Shown: piece by piece, positions 6,932 to 15,765 of the stretch
Layout: each line of letters opens with the position of its first letter
Numbering within the stretch: the first letter of the stretch is position 1
Source of the DNA: Mycolicibacterium sp. 018/SC-01/001
Lineage (GTDB): Bacteria > Actinomycetota > Actinomycetes > Mycobacteriales > Mycobacteriaceae
Direction: 5' to 3'
NCBI RefSeq assembly: GCF_007096635.1
Contig: NZ_VKAA01000034.1
Location: 1 to 40,324 of the forward strand
DNA length: 40,324 nt
Position numbers and translations under genes: made by a program
Notes under the pieces: generated by a model
The model's input: only the letters and a program-made list of their open reading frames with translations
Told to the model about the DNA's origin: nothing
Database searches by the model: none

Positions 6932-8052
6932 GCGAGCCTGCGCAGCGCGGACGCGACGCGGCGGGCGCGATCCCGGGCGACGATCGGATCCGGTGCGGTC
7001 GCCGTCGCCAGCCAGCGATGCGACGGGAGCAGCCGCACGTCACTTTCCGCGACCGCGAGTGCTTCCCCCAGCGCGGCCCGCCACGACACGTCGGCGGATT
7101 CGTGCCCGTCGGAGCAGATCTCCATCGCCGCCGGCGAGATCATGATCGTGTCGACGGGCAGGCCGAGGATCGCCCGCGCATGCAGCTCATGGGCTGACAG
7201 GCGCTGCGAGCGCAGCGTCACCAGCGCGCTGTCCTGCGGCCGGGGCCGCACGTCACTGAAATACACCTCGTCGCCGCGGATCAGCAGTTCGACCGCGAAC
7301 ACGCCGCGCCCACCCAGGGAGTTGACGATCCGCGCGGCGATCGACTTGGCCGCATCCAGTGCAGCGGACGAAAGATGCTGCGGCTGCCACGATTCCAGCG
7401 TCTCCGACGACTCCCGTTGATGGCCGATGGGTTCGCAGAAGCTGACGGCCGGACCCGACGGCCCGGTGGTACGCACGGTCAGCAGTGTCACCGCGACGTC
7501 GACCTCGACCACCGTCTCGGCCAGCACGCGCTGCATACTCAGCCGGCCACCGGCCACCGCGGCGCGCCACGCCGGCTCGATGTCGTCGGCGCGCAGCACG
7601 ATCGACTCCCCCTCGCCCGGTGCGGCCGTCACGGGCTTGACCAGGAGCGGATACCCGGCGTGCTGGGCCACCGCGGTGAGCTCGTCCACCGAGCCGGCGA
7701 ACCAGAACGGCGCGGTGGGCAGTCCCAGCTCGTCGGCGGCCAGGCGGCGCAGCCCCTCCCCGTCCACCGACAGGCGCAGCGCCCGGGGTGTCGGCAACAC
7801 CTCCAGGTCCTCGCGGTCGGCGGCAGCCAGCAGAGCGTCCGTGGCGACCCCGCCGGCGTCGGCGACGACGAACCGGGGCTGTGTCGCGTCGATCAGCGCG
7901 GTCAGTGCGTCCGTATCCGTCGTCGCGGCCATGTCGTCGGACACCGTCACCCGGGCGCCCAGCCGCTCGAAGGCCAGCGCGAGGTCACTCGTGTGCTCGC
8001 CGCCCCTCAGCAGCAGCACCGATGTCGTCCCGGGCACAGTCGTCTCACTCAT
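6928..8052 (-). CDS. purT: Formate-dependent phosphoribosylglycinamide formyltransferase (PurT-like ATP-grasp)
   Basis: An ATP-grasp ligase of 374 aa, slightly shorter than E. coli PurT (392). PurT formylates GAR with formate and ATP in purine synthesis. The central LLVKPVTAAPGEGESIV (about 140-156) is the nucleotide-binding segment, and VFAVELLIRGDEVYFSDVRPRPQDS carries the metal-binding acidic residues and Arg of the fold. The N-terminus is divergent from the E. coli enzyme: the usual GSGELGKE loop reads LLRGGEHTSD. A related carboxylate-amine ligase is therefore possible. Synteny with the rhodanese and metZ supports PurT. It starts 24 bp after the MarR gene and overlaps the next gene by 4 bp. 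Confidence 0.82.
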   Translation of the reverse strand: MSETTVPGTTSVLLLRGGEHTSDLALAFERLGARVTVSDDMAATTDTDALTALIDATQPRFVVADAGGVATDALLAAADREDLEVLPTPRALRLSVDGEGLRRLAADELGLPTAPFWFAGSVDELTAVAQHAGYPLLVKPVTAAPGEGESIVLRADDIEPAWRAAVAGGRLSMQRVLAETVVEVDVAVTLLTVRTTGPSGPAVSFCEPIGHQRESSETLESWQPQHLSSAALDAAKSIAARIVNSLGGRGVFAVELLIRGDEVYFSDVRPRPQDSALVTLRSQRLSAHELHARAILGLPVDTIMISPAAMEICSDGHESADVSWRAALGEALAVAESDVRLLPSHRWLATATAPDPIVARDRARRVASALRRLA

Positions 8053-8076
8053 CGAGCGTCCAGCCTGCCAGAACCT

Positions 8077-8562
8077 TCACTCGGGGGTGACGTCCAGATC
8101 GGCGCGAAACGCGGCCATCGCCGCGACGATCGCGCGGAACACCCGGTGGGCGGCCTCCAGATCGGCGTCCGGCAGCTCGGCCAGCGTGTCGGTCAGATGC
8201 TGGGCGAGCGGGGTGAAGAACTCCCGGGCGACCTCCGTGCCGTGATCGGCCACCCGCAGCTTGACCTTGCGACGGTCCGTGGGGTCGGGCTCACGCAGCA
8301 CGTGGCCGGAGGTGATCATCCGCTCGACCAGGTAGGTGATGGCCGCCCCTGACATGCCCATGCGCGCCCGCAATCCGCCCGCTGCCAGCGGTTCCCCACC
8401 GGTCTCGGCCACCATCACGTGCAACAGCGCGCGGAAATCGTTGTCCGACAGCCCGTGGCGGGCGGCGAAGGCGTGGCCGATCTGATCGGACTGCGCGGTG
8501 AGCGCCTGGACGTCGGCGACGACGAGCGCTTCCAACGCGGCTCGATCCTGCTGATGCGGCAC
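8077..8562 (-). CDS. MarR-family transcriptional regulator
   Basis: A 161-aa winged-helix protein. The recognition region is around LRARMGMSGAAITYLVERM, followed by the wing signature DPTDRRKVKLRVADHG, where DxRxxxxxLT is the family hallmark. The start is a GTG at 8562; TAATAT at 8574-8569 lies 6 bp upstream, so the mRNA is probably leaderless. It is divergent from the MMPL exporter and heads the purT-metZ run with a 24-bp gap. The likely role is repression of the exporter and itself, relieved by a phenolic or drug-like ligand, as is typical of MarR/MMPL pairs. Confidence 0.92.
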   Translation of the reverse strand: MPHQQDRAALEALVVADVQALTAQSDQIGHAFAARHGLSDNDFRALLHVMVAETGGEPLAAGGLRARMGMSGAAITYLVERMITSGHVLREPDPTDRRKVKLRVADHGTEVAREFFTPLAQHLTDTLAELPDADLEAAHRVFRAIVAAMAAFRADLDVTPE

Positions 8563-8568
8563 GCCGCC

Positions 8569-8601
8569 ATATTACCGCTTGTTCATTTGATTAAAGGTTA
8601 A
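8569..8601. promoter_or_regulatory. MarR / MMPL divergent promoter with a TTAA-N3-TTAA operator
   Basis: TAATAT (minus strand, 8574-8569) is a good -10 that places transcription start near the MarR GTG. TTAAAGGTTAA (8591-8601) forms a small dyad in an AT-rich island between the two starts and is the best candidate for the MarR binding site. It overlaps TTGATT (8587-8592), a possible -35 for the exporter. Confidence 0.45.
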
Positions 8602-8622
8602 GTATCTGAAATATTGGTGGGC

Positions 8623-10647
8623 ATGAACAAGCGACTGTCCTGGCTGATCGCTCTGGCGATCATCGTCGTCTCGGGTGCGTTGATGGGACTGCTCGGGGGC
8701 GGCGACTCCGGCGAGCAGTCCCCGGTACCGGTGCCGGCCGGCGCCGAATCGACACGCGCAGACGAGCTGCGGGCATCCTTCCCCGGCGGGGACCAGGCTC
8801 CCGTCCTGCTGGTCCTGACCCGCACCGACGGCGCCCAGCTGACGGCCGGCGACCGCGCGGCCGCCGACGCGGCGAGAACCCGCATGCTGACTGCGGCGGG
8901 CGGCAGCCCCGCGGGTCCTCCCATGCAGGTCTCCGAGGACGGTCAGGCAGCGATCGCCGTCGTGCCGATTCCCGCCGACCTGTCAGGCTTCGCGCTCGGC
9001 GACGAGGTGACGAAGTTGCGCAGCGCGGCCACCGACGGTCTGGACCCCCAGCTGCGTGCGCAGGTCACCGGCGGGCCCGCCTTCGGCGCCGACATCGCCG
9101 ACTCGTTCTCCGGCGCGAACATCACGCTGCTCGCCGTCACCGCGGCCGTCGTCGCGCTGCTGCTGATCGTCACGTACCGCTCCCCCGTGCTGTGGCTGGT
9201 TCCGCTGCTGGTGATCGCGTTCGCCGACCGGGTCGGCGGAGTGGTGGGCTCGGCCGTGGCCGAGGGCCTCGGGATGTCTCCCGACGGGTCCACGACGGGC
9301 ATCACCAGCGTGCTGGTGTTCGGCGCGGGCACGAACTACGCGCTGCTGCTCATCTCGCGATACCGGGAAGAACTGGGCCGCACCCAGTCCCATCACGACG
9401 CACTGACCACCGCGGTCCGCCGGGCCGGACCGGCGATCATCGCGAGCAATGCCACCGTGGTGCTCGCGCTGCTGACCCTGCTGCTCGCGTCCTCACCGAG
9501 CACTCGCAGCCTGGGCGTACAGGCCGCGTCCGGACTGGTGGTCGCCGCGGTGTTCGTCCTGCTGGTGCTGCCGCCGCTGCTGGACCTGTTCGGACGAAAG
9601 CTGTTCTGGCCCTTCATTCCTCGTATCGGAACACCGGCACTGACGGAGGGCGGGGCGTGGCATCGCATCGCCGACGCCGTGGCGCGCCGGCCCGCAGTGG
9701 TCTCCGTGGCGGCGCTCGCTGTGCTCGGCCTGCTGTGCACCGGCCTGCTGAGCACACCGATCGGGCTGTCCCAGACCGAGCAGTTCCGCGTGCAAGCCGA
9801 GTCGGTCAGCGGCTTTGAGACACTGGCCGACCACTTCCCCAGCGGCGTCACCGATCCGACCGTCGTCATCGCCTCGACCGACCGCGCCGCCGAGGTGCAA
9901 CAGGCGATCACGAACACCCCGGGCGTCGTGTCCGCCGCACCCGCGGGCACCTCACCGCAGGGTCTGACCCAGTGGTCGGTCGTGCTGTCCGCCGAACCGG
10001 CCTCCGATGCGGCGTTCGACACCGTCGACGCACTGCGCACCGCAGTGCACGGCGCCGACCCCGACGGTCTCGTCGGCGGTTCGGACGCCAAGGCCCGCGA
10101 CGCGGCGGGCGCCGCGGGTCACGATCGTGCCCTGGTGGTCCCCGCGATCCTCGCCGTCGTGCTGGTGGTGCTGTTCGTCCTGCTGCGTGCGGCGCTGGCG
10201 CCGGTGATCCTCGTCGCGGTCACCCTGCTCAGCGCGCTGGCCGCCCTCGGCCTCGGCGGCTGGGCCAGCGTGCACCTGTTCGGCTTCCCCGCACTGGACA
10301 ACACCGTGCCGCTGTTCGCGCTGCTGTTCCTCGTCGCGCTCGGCGTGGACTACACGATCTTCCTGGTCACCCGGGCGCGCGAGGAGACACCCGAGCACGG
10401 CACCCGCGACGGTATCGTCCGCGCCGTCTCGGCGACCGGAGCGGTGATCACCAGCGCGGGAATCGTGTTGGCGGCGGTGTTCTGCGTGCTGGGCGTGCTG
10501 CCGCTGATCGCGCTGACGCAGGTCGGCATCATCGTCGGGTTGGGCATTTTGCTGGACACGTTCGTCGTGCGCACCGTCGTGATTCCGGCGCTGTTCACGC
10601 TGATCGGCCCGAAGATCTGGTGGCCGGCGCTGCGCACGGAAAGGTAG
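8623..10647 (+). CDS. MMPL/RND-family transporter
   Basis: A 674-aa exporter with the two-fold MMPL layout: an N-terminal helix (about 6-25), an extracytoplasmic loop, a cluster of five helices, then the same arrangement repeated. The C-terminal half carries the proton-relay Asp-Tyr pair (LGVDYTIF, Asp576-Tyr577). The matching N-terminal position reads FGAGTNYALLL with Asn238 instead of Asp. Substrates of this YdfJ/ActII-3-like branch are small hydrophobic compounds or lipids, unknown here. The ATG at 8623 fits the start of the first helix best; GTG 8617 and TTG 8614 are alternatives. The divergent MarR gene is the presumed regulator. Confidence 0.93.
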   Translation: MNKRLSWLIALAIIVVSGALMGLLGGGDSGEQSPVPVPAGAESTRADELRASFPGGDQAPVLLVLTRTDGAQLTAGDRAAADAARTRMLTAAGGSPAGPPMQVSEDGQAAIAVVPIPADLSGFALGDEVTKLRSAATDGLDPQLRAQVTGGPAFGADIADSFSGANITLLAVTAAVVALLLIVTYRSPVLWLVPLLVIAFADRVGGVVGSAVAEGLGMSPDGSTTGITSVLVFGAGTNYALLLISRYREELGRTQSHHDALTTAVRRAGPAIIASNATVVLALLTLLLASSPSTRSLGVQAASGLVVAAVFVLLVLPPLLDLFGRKLFWPFIPRIGTPALTEGGAWHRIADAVARRPAVVSVAALAVLGLLCTGLLSTPIGLSQTEQFRVQAESVSGFETLADHFPSGVTDPTVVIASTDRAAEVQQAITNTPGVVSAAPAGTSPQGLTQWSVVLSAEPASDAAFDTVDALRTAVHGADPDGLVGGSDAKARDAAGAAGHDRALVVPAILAVVLVVLFVLLRAALAPVILVAVTLLSALAALGLGGWASVHLFGFPALDNTVPLFALLFLVALGVDYTIFLVTRAREETPEHGTRDGIVRAVSATGAVITSAGIVLAAVFCVLGVLPLIALTQVGIIVGLGILLDTFVVRTVVIPALFTLIGPKIWWPALRTER

Positions 10648-10664
10648 CTGGGCTAACGTTCAGG

Positions 10665-10670
10665 TAGCGT
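10665..10670 (+). promoter_or_regulatory. -10 element of a leaderless P450 transcript
   Basis: TAGCGT is followed 6 bp later by the ATG at 10677, the spacing that puts transcription start at the initiator codon. No ribosome-binding site is present in the 29-bp gap after the MMPL stop. Confidence 0.5.
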
Positions 10671-10676
10671 CGAGAC

Positions 10677-11903
10677 ATGAGTCAGGCCGATACCCGCACC
10701 GAACCGGACGCCGGGCTGCCGCCGCTGCACATGCGGCGCAACGGCCTCGATCCGACGCCGGAACTGGCCCGCATCCGCGACACCGTCGGCGTCGCCAGCG
10801 TCACCAACGCGTTCGGCATGCAGGTCTTCCTCGTCACCCGTCACGACGACGTCAAAACGGTGCTCAGCGACCACACACGCTTCTCCAACGGGAGGCCGCC
10901 CGGATTCGTCGTCGCCGGCGCGCCGCCCATCGACGAAGAGGAAGCGGCGCGCAACCGTGCCGGCAACCTGCTCGGCCTCGATCCCCCTGAGCACCAACGA
11001 CTTCGGCGCATGCTCACCCCCGAGTTCACGATCCGGCGGATCAAACGGCTGCAGCCTCGCATCGTCGAGATCGTCGACGCACAGCTCGACGCGCTCGCCG
11101 CGGCCGGCTCCCCCGCCGACCTCGTCGAACACGTCACTCTGCCGATTCCGTCGCTGGTGATCTGCGAGCTGCTCGGCGTGCCCTACGCCGACCGCGACGA
11201 CTTCCAGCGCCGCAGCGCGCGCCAGCTCGACCTGTCCGCCCCGATCCCCGAACGCCTGAAGCTGCAGCAGCAAGGCCGCGCCTACATGGGCACGCTCGTC
11301 GACCGGGCCCGTGCCGAGCCCGGTGAGGACATCCTCGGCATGCTGGTGCGCGAACACGGTGACGACCTCACCGACGACGAACTGATCGGCATCGCCGGAC
11401 TGCTGCTGCTCGCCGGTCACGAGACCACGTCGAACATGCTGGCGCTCGGCACCGTGGCGCTGCTGCGCCACCCCGATCAGATGGCCGCCGTGCGTGACGA
11501 TCCCGCCGCCGTGGCGCCGGCCATCGAGGAGCTGATGCGGTACCTGTCGATCGTGCACAGCGCGATTCCGCGGATCACCACGACCGACGTCGAGCTCGCC
11601 GGCGTGCACATCCCGGCCGGCCGGTTGGTGTTCGCGTCGCTGCCCGCGGCCAACCGCGATCCGGACGTCATCTCGGATCCGGAGCGGCTCGACATCAGCC
11701 GCGGTGCGCCCGGGCACCTGGCCTTCGGCCATGGCGTGCACCACTGCCTCGGGGCGCCGCTGGCGCGCATGGAGATGCAGATCGCCTTCCCGGCGCTGTT
11801 GCGCCGGTTCCCCACACTGACACTGGACGAGGACGGTGACGACATCGCGTTCCGGTCGTTCCACTTCATCTACGGGCTGGCGTCGCTGAAGGTGCGCTGG
11901 TGA
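10677..11903 (+). CDS. Cytochrome P450
   Basis: A soluble bacterial P450 of 408 aa. The I-helix oxygen-activation motif is AGHETTSN (246-253), the K-helix ExxR is in EELMR, and the heme-binding loop FGHGVHHCLG has the thiolate Cys357. It would insert oxygen from O2 into an unknown substrate and needs two electrons from a redox partner. That partner is very likely the 3Fe-4S ferredoxin encoded next, whose GTG overlaps the P450 stop as GTGA. I cannot assign a CYP family number without comparison. Confidence 0.96.
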   Translation: MSQADTRTEPDAGLPPLHMRRNGLDPTPELARIRDTVGVASVTNAFGMQVFLVTRHDDVKTVLSDHTRFSNGRPPGFVVAGAPPIDEEEAARNRAGNLLGLDPPEHQRLRRMLTPEFTIRRIKRLQPRIVEIVDAQLDALAAAGSPADLVEHVTLPIPSLVICELLGVPYADRDDFQRRSARQLDLSAPIPERLKLQQQGRAYMGTLVDRARAEPGEDILGMLVREHGDDLTDDELIGIAGLLLLAGHETTSNMLALGTVALLRHPDQMAAVRDDPAAVAPAIEELMRYLSIVHSAIPRITTTDVELAGVHIPAGRLVFASLPAANRDPDVISDPERLDISRGAPGHLAFGHGVHHCLGAPLARMEMQIAFPALLRRFPTLTLDEDGDDIAFRSFHFIYGLASLKVRW

Positions 11904-12115
11904 GCCGCGTCAGCGCCGACCGGGAGATCTGCATCCAGGCCGGCAACTGTGTGATGGTCGCCGCCGACGTCTTCGACCAGGACGACGACGGCGTGGTCGT
12001 CGTGCTCACCGACGAGGTGAGCGGCGAGGTCGAGGAGCGGGCGCGTCAGGCCGTCAACCTGTGTCCGGCAGCGGCGTTGGGCCTGCAGGCCGACGGCGCA
12101 GCATCAGCAGGCTGA
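11900..12115 (+). CDS. 3Fe-4S ferredoxin, redox partner of the P450
   Basis: A 71-aa P450-type ferredoxin. The cluster ligands are Cys11 and Cys17 (C-x5-C, the missing middle Cys being typical of a 3Fe-4S centre) and Cys55 in LCP. Ile12-Gln13-Ala14-Gly15-Asn16 lie between the first two ligands. It starts at a GTG overlapping the P450 stop by 4 bp, so the two proteins are made together. The reductase that feeds it is not in the window. Its last 62 bp overlap the convergent membrane-protein gene. Confidence 0.95.
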   Translation: MSRVSADREICIQAGNCVMVAADVFDQDDDGVVVVLTDEVSGEVEERARQAVNLCPAAALGLQADGAASAG

Positions 12116-12686
12116 CCCCGAGCACCCACGCCGGGAACGTCAACGTCATCCACGGGCTGATGTCGCCGGCGACGAGCACGCTGACCGCGACCAGGTACGT
12201 CGCCACCACCAGCCATCGCGCCATCAACCCGGTCCGCAGCCAGATCGTCGCGAGCGACATCATGAACACCGCGGCCATCCGCAACGCATAGGTGTTGGTC
12301 AGGGCGACCAGCAGTCCGTGGGCGAACGCCGCCACCTGCGGGTCGGGCTCCCCGCCGGACCGCTTGGCGGCCAGCAGACCCGCCTGGACCGCGGTCCCGG
12401 CGAACACCATCGCCAGGAACAGCAGGCCGCTGCCGAGGAAGACCGTGCTGAAGAACCGGTCCTCGAGCCAGCCCAGGCTGTCCCGGATGACGCCGATGAA
12501 CCACAGGAACGCGATGCCCGAGAACGGCATCAGGACGACGGTGAGGCGCAGCCGGCCCGTCGTCGGATCCGGCAGGCGCAGCGCCACCAGCACCACGGCG
12601 AACAGCAGTGCGAACACCACCCCGGCCAACGCCGCCGCGCGCGGAGTGGTCAGGCTGCGCAGCTGGCCGGGCGAGGGCCGCGTCAT
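12054..12686 (-). CDS. Polytopic membrane protein of unknown function
   Basis: A 210-aa protein with about five to six hydrophobic helices, for example around residues 19-37, 50-68, 83-106, 118-147 and 155-200, and no recognisable domain. The ATG at 12686 overlaps the diguanylate cyclase stop as ATGA, so the two are translated together. Being coupled to a membrane-bound GGDEF protein makes a shared sensing role possible, but nothing in the sequence proves it. The 3' end overlaps the ferredoxin gene. Confidence 0.82.
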   Translation of the reverse strand: MTRPSPGQLRSLTTPRAAALAGVVFALLFAVVLVALRLPDPTTGRLRLTVVLMPFSGIAFLWFIGVIRDSLGWLEDRFFSTVFLGSGLLFLAMVFAGTAVQAGLLAAKRSGGEPDPQVAAFAHGLLVALTNTYALRMAAVFMMSLATIWLRTGLMARWLVVATYLVAVSVLVAGDISPWMTLTFPAWVLGVSLLMLRRRPAGPTPLPDTG

Positions 12687-13813
12687 GCGTCGCACACCCC
12701 CTCGTGTTCGGCCGCCAGCCCGTCGCCGACGACCACGGTGTGGTTGCCGCCCAGGCTCTTCGCGCGGTACATCGCACCGTCGGCCAGTTCGAGCAGGGAG
12801 CGCACCGTCGACGACGCGTCACGGCCGGTGGTCCACGACGTCGCGACGCCCACGCTGACCGTCGGCACCACCGCGGCACCGCACAGGGCCACCGCGTCGT
12901 GCAGTTCACCGGCGACTTCGCGCACCGCCGTCGGCGGCGCCAGGACCACGACCGCGAACTCCTCCCCGCCGGTGCGGGCGATCAGCGACCGCACACCAGC
13001 GGCGGCCACCGCGGTCCTGGTGGCGTTGGCCACCGCCACCAGCACCATGTCTCCGACGTCGTGGCCGTGGCCGTCGTTGATCGCCTTGAACTTGTCGATG
13101 TCGACGGCCAGCACCCCCAGATGCGTACCGTCTTCGGACACCAGCCCGCCCACCTCGTCCTCCAGACCCCGCCGGTTCAGCAATCCGGTCAGCGGATCGT
13201 AGAGCGAGTCCACCGCGCCCATCCGCAGGGCCAGCAGATAGGACTGCACGATCACCGGTACGCCGACCACGGTCGGGAACAGGACCAGAAAACGGACGGT
13301 GATGACGCTGGTGGCCTGCGTGTCCTGGACCAGTGCCGCGCCGTACATCGCCCCGAACGCCACCGCGGTGAACGCGAGATGCGCGGCAAGCGCCCGCGGA
13401 CCATGCAGTACGACGACGTAGATGCCGTTGGCGGCGAGCAGCGCCAGGCCCGGCATGGCGACGAACGCGTCCTGGTAGCACGCGATCACCGCGATGGTCC
13501 CGAGGTCCGCGTAGATCGCGAAGGCCTGCGATTGGCGCTCGGTCGGTGCCGGACCGAAGATCCAGAGCAGACCCACGATCACCGAGCTGATCGCCACGGC
13601 GATCACCAGAGGCCTCCAGTTGACCGCACCGCCGTCGCGGCTCGCCCACACCACGGTCAACAGCGCGGTGACCCCGTAGAGCAGGGTGAATGATCCGATG
13701 AGCAGCTGGTGCACCTGCATCACACCTCGCGACTGCAGGTGCCGCCTCGTCCACTCGAAGTCGAACGGCTGCCGCCACCAGATCAGCAGGTACTCGCGTA
13801 ACCCCTTCTCCAT
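12683..13813 (-). CDS. Membrane-bound diguanylate cyclase (GGDEF)
   Basis: This 376-aa protein makes cyclic di-GMP from two GTP. The N-terminal half has about six membrane helices (roughly residues 35-200) and probably senses a membrane or small-molecule cue. It is joined to a GGDEF domain beginning at DPLTGLLNRRG. The substrate and metal motif DIDKFKAINDGHGHDVGD and the active-site GGEEF (282-286) are intact. The product-inhibition RxxD I-site expected five residues upstream is absent, so the enzyme should escape feedback inhibition. The ATG at 13813 follows AGGGGGG closely; an in-frame GTG at 13831 is the alternative. It is downstream of the thioesterase gene. Confidence 0.9.
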   Translation of the reverse strand: MEKGLREYLLIWWRQPFDFEWTRRHLQSRGVMQVHQLLIGSFTLLYGVTALLTVVWASRDGGAVNWRPLVIAVAISSVIVGLLWIFGPAPTERQSQAFAIYADLGTIAVIACYQDAFVAMPGLALLAANGIYVVVLHGPRALAAHLAFTAVAFGAMYGAALVQDTQATSVITVRFLVLFPTVVGVPVIVQSYLLALRMGAVDSLYDPLTGLLNRRGLEDEVGGLVSEDGTHLGVLAVDIDKFKAINDGHGHDVGDMVLVAVANATRTAVAAAGVRSLIARTGGEEFAVVVLAPPTAVREVAGELHDAVALCGAAVVPTVSVGVATSWTTGRDASSTVRSLLELADGAMYRAKSLGGNHTVVVGDGLAAEHEGVCDA

Positions 13814-13834
13814 CGCCCCCCTGGAAGACACCCG

Positions 13835-14443
13835 CTACGGCTGGCCGGGCAACAGCTGGATCATCAATCCGTTCGCCTCGGCGAGTAGGGCACCGTGCGG
13901 ATCGCGCAGCTCGGCGTTGACGAATCCCTTGCGCCCCTGCACCTCCCGTACCCATCCCCTGGCGCTCAGCACCGTGTCGATCGGCGTCACCTTGCGGTAG
14001 TCCACGTGCAGAAACGCGGTCCGGCTGATCGGGCGCCCGCTCGCGTGGATCACCATCCCGAAGATGCTGTCGAACAGCAACGGCAACACCCCACCATGCA
14101 CGGCATGGTTCCCGCCCACCGAGAACCGGGTGAACTCTACCTGCAGTTCGACGCCGTCGTCAGTAAAGCGAAGGTCCCGGTAGGGCGGCATCAGCAAGCT
14201 TCCCGAGCCGGGAAGCGACGGTGCCCGGCCGGCCGGCCCGACGCCCTCGTCGGCCTCGAACGGGGCGAGCAACCCGACCAGCCGCTCCACCTGATCGGCC
14301 GCCTCGTCCCACGTCGCCGCGTCCGGGGCGGCCGACACCGCGAGATCCTGGGCGCGGCGCATCGCCGCCAGGAACCGGCCGAACCCGGGGTCGGGGGTGA
14401 TCGGTTGGAGATCCGGAAAGCCGCCCCGGGTGGACTCCGTCAC
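13835..14443 (-). CDS. Hotdog-fold thioesterase-like protein (Rv0356c type)
   Basis: A 202-aa protein whose C-terminal part is a PaaI-type hotdog domain. NHAVHGGVLPLLFDSIFG is the hotdog helix with its typical H-G-G start, and the following strands (AFLHVDYRKVTPIDT) fit acyl-CoA thioesterases. An N-terminal segment of about 75 residues precedes the fold. The open frame extends upstream inside purA, but the GTG at 14443 overlaps the purA stop as GTGA and is the natural start. It matches, from memory, the gene following purA in M. tuberculosis (Rv0356c). The substrate is unknown. Confidence 0.85.
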   Translation of the reverse strand: MTESTRGGFPDLQPITPDPGFGRFLAAMRRAQDLAVSAAPDAATWDEAADQVERLVGLLAPFEADEGVGPAGRAPSLPGSGSLLMPPYRDLRFTDDGVELQVEFTRFSVGGNHAVHGGVLPLLFDSIFGMVIHASGRPISRTAFLHVDYRKVTPIDTVLSARGWVREVQGRKGFVNAELRDPHGALLAEANGLMIQLLPGQP

Positions 14444-15729
14444 GCCAGCACGTCGCGGCGCACGATGGTCTGGTCGCGGCCCGGTCCGACGCCGATGCAC
14501 GACACGTGGGCCCCGGCGAGCTCTTCCAGACGCAGCACGTAATCGCGCGCCTTGGCGGGCAGATCGTCGAACTCCCGGGCGTCGGAGATGTCCTCCCACC
14601 ACCCGGGCAGCTCCTCGTAGACGGGTTCGGCGCGGGCGATGTCGCTCTGAGTCATCGGCATCTCGTCGGTGCGCTTGCCGTCCACGGTGTAGCCGACGCA
14701 GATCGGCACCGTCTCCAGGCTGGACAGCACGTCGAGCTTGGTCAGGAAGTAGTCGGTGATGCCGTTGACCCGGGTCGCGTACCGGGCGATGACGGCGTCG
14801 AACCAGCCGCAGCGACGGCGCCGGCCGGTGGTCACACCGACCTCACCGCCGGTCTTGGCCAGGTACTCGCCGTGCTCGTCGAACAGCTCGGTCGGGAACG
14901 GGCCCGAGCCCACCCGCGTCGTGTACGCCTTGAGGATGCCCAGCACCGTCGTGATGCGGGTGGGCCCGATCCCGGAGCCGACGGCGGCGCCCCCGGAGGT
15001 CGGATTCGACGACGTGACAAAGGGATACGTGCCATGGTCGACGTCGAGCAGGGTGCCCTGAGACCCCTCCAGCAGCACCGTCTCGCCCTGTTCGAGCGCG
15101 GTGTTGAGCAGCAACCGGGTGTCGGCGATGCGATGCCGGAAACCTTCGGCCTGAGCCAGCAGGTTGTCGACCACCTCGCCGGCGTCGAGCGCCTTGCGGT
15201 TGTAGATCTTGACCAGCACCTGGTTCTTGAATTCCAGTGCGCCCTGGATCTTTTCGGCCAACAGGTCCGGTTCCAGAACATCGGCGACCCGGATGCCCTG
15301 CCGGGCGATCTTGTCCTGGTAGCACGGGCCGATGCCGCGGCCGGTCGTGCCGATCTTCTTGCTGCCCGCATAGCGCTCGACGACCTTGTCGATCGCCACG
15401 TGGTAGGGCATCAGCAGGTGCGCGTCGGCCGACAGCAGCAGCCGGTCGGTGTCCACGCCGCGGTCTTCGAGACCGCGCAGCTCGGTGAGCAGCACGCCGG
15501 GGTCGACGACGACACCGTTGCCGATCACGTTGGTGACACCGGGGGTGAGAATGCCCGAGGGAATGAGATGGAGGGCGAAGTTCTCCCCGGTCGGGAGCAC
15601 CACCGTGTGGCCGGCGTTGTTGCCGCCCTGGTAGCGCACGACCCACTGAACCCGGCCACCGAGCAGGTCGGTGGCCTTACCTTTGCCCTCGTCGCCCCAC
15701 TGGGCGCCGATGAGGACGATTGCCGGCAT
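14440..15729 (-). CDS. purA: Adenylosuccinate synthetase
   Basis: This 429-aa enzyme catalyses the GTP-dependent joining of IMP and aspartate, the first committed step to AMP. The P-loop-like GDEGKGK at 12-18 includes catalytic Asp13. The NNAGHTV segment holds catalytic His near 40, and TTGRGIGPCYQDK is the IMP loop. TTGRRRRCGW carries the aspartate-loop arginines. The length is that of bacterial PurA. It heads a minus-strand run with the thioesterase, diguanylate cyclase and membrane protein, and is divergent from the Rv0358-like gene with 36 bp between starts. Confidence 0.98.
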   Translation of the reverse strand: MPAIVLIGAQWGDEGKGKATDLLGGRVQWVVRYQGGNNAGHTVVLPTGENFALHLIPSGILTPGVTNVIGNGVVVDPGVLLTELRGLEDRGVDTDRLLLSADAHLLMPYHVAIDKVVERYAGSKKIGTTGRGIGPCYQDKIARQGIRVADVLEPDLLAEKIQGALEFKNQVLVKIYNRKALDAGEVVDNLLAQAEGFRHRIADTRLLLNTALEQGETVLLEGSQGTLLDVDHGTYPFVTSSNPTSGGAAVGSGIGPTRITTVLGILKAYTTRVGSGPFPTELFDEHGEYLAKTGGEVGVTTGRRRRCGWFDAVIARYATRVNGITDYFLTKLDVLSSLETVPICVGYTVDGKRTDEMPMTQSDIARAEPVYEELPGWWEDISDAREFDDLPAKARDYVLRLEELAGAHVSCIGVGPGRDQTIVRRDVLA

Positions 15730-15765
15730 GCCGCGCCTCTCCCGCTCGAATGCTGTGCATAGTGT

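Noticed and set aside
10653..11864. 403-codon open frame on the minus strand
   Set aside because: It is a shadow of the P450 gene, whose heme, I-helix and ExxR motifs are all intact.
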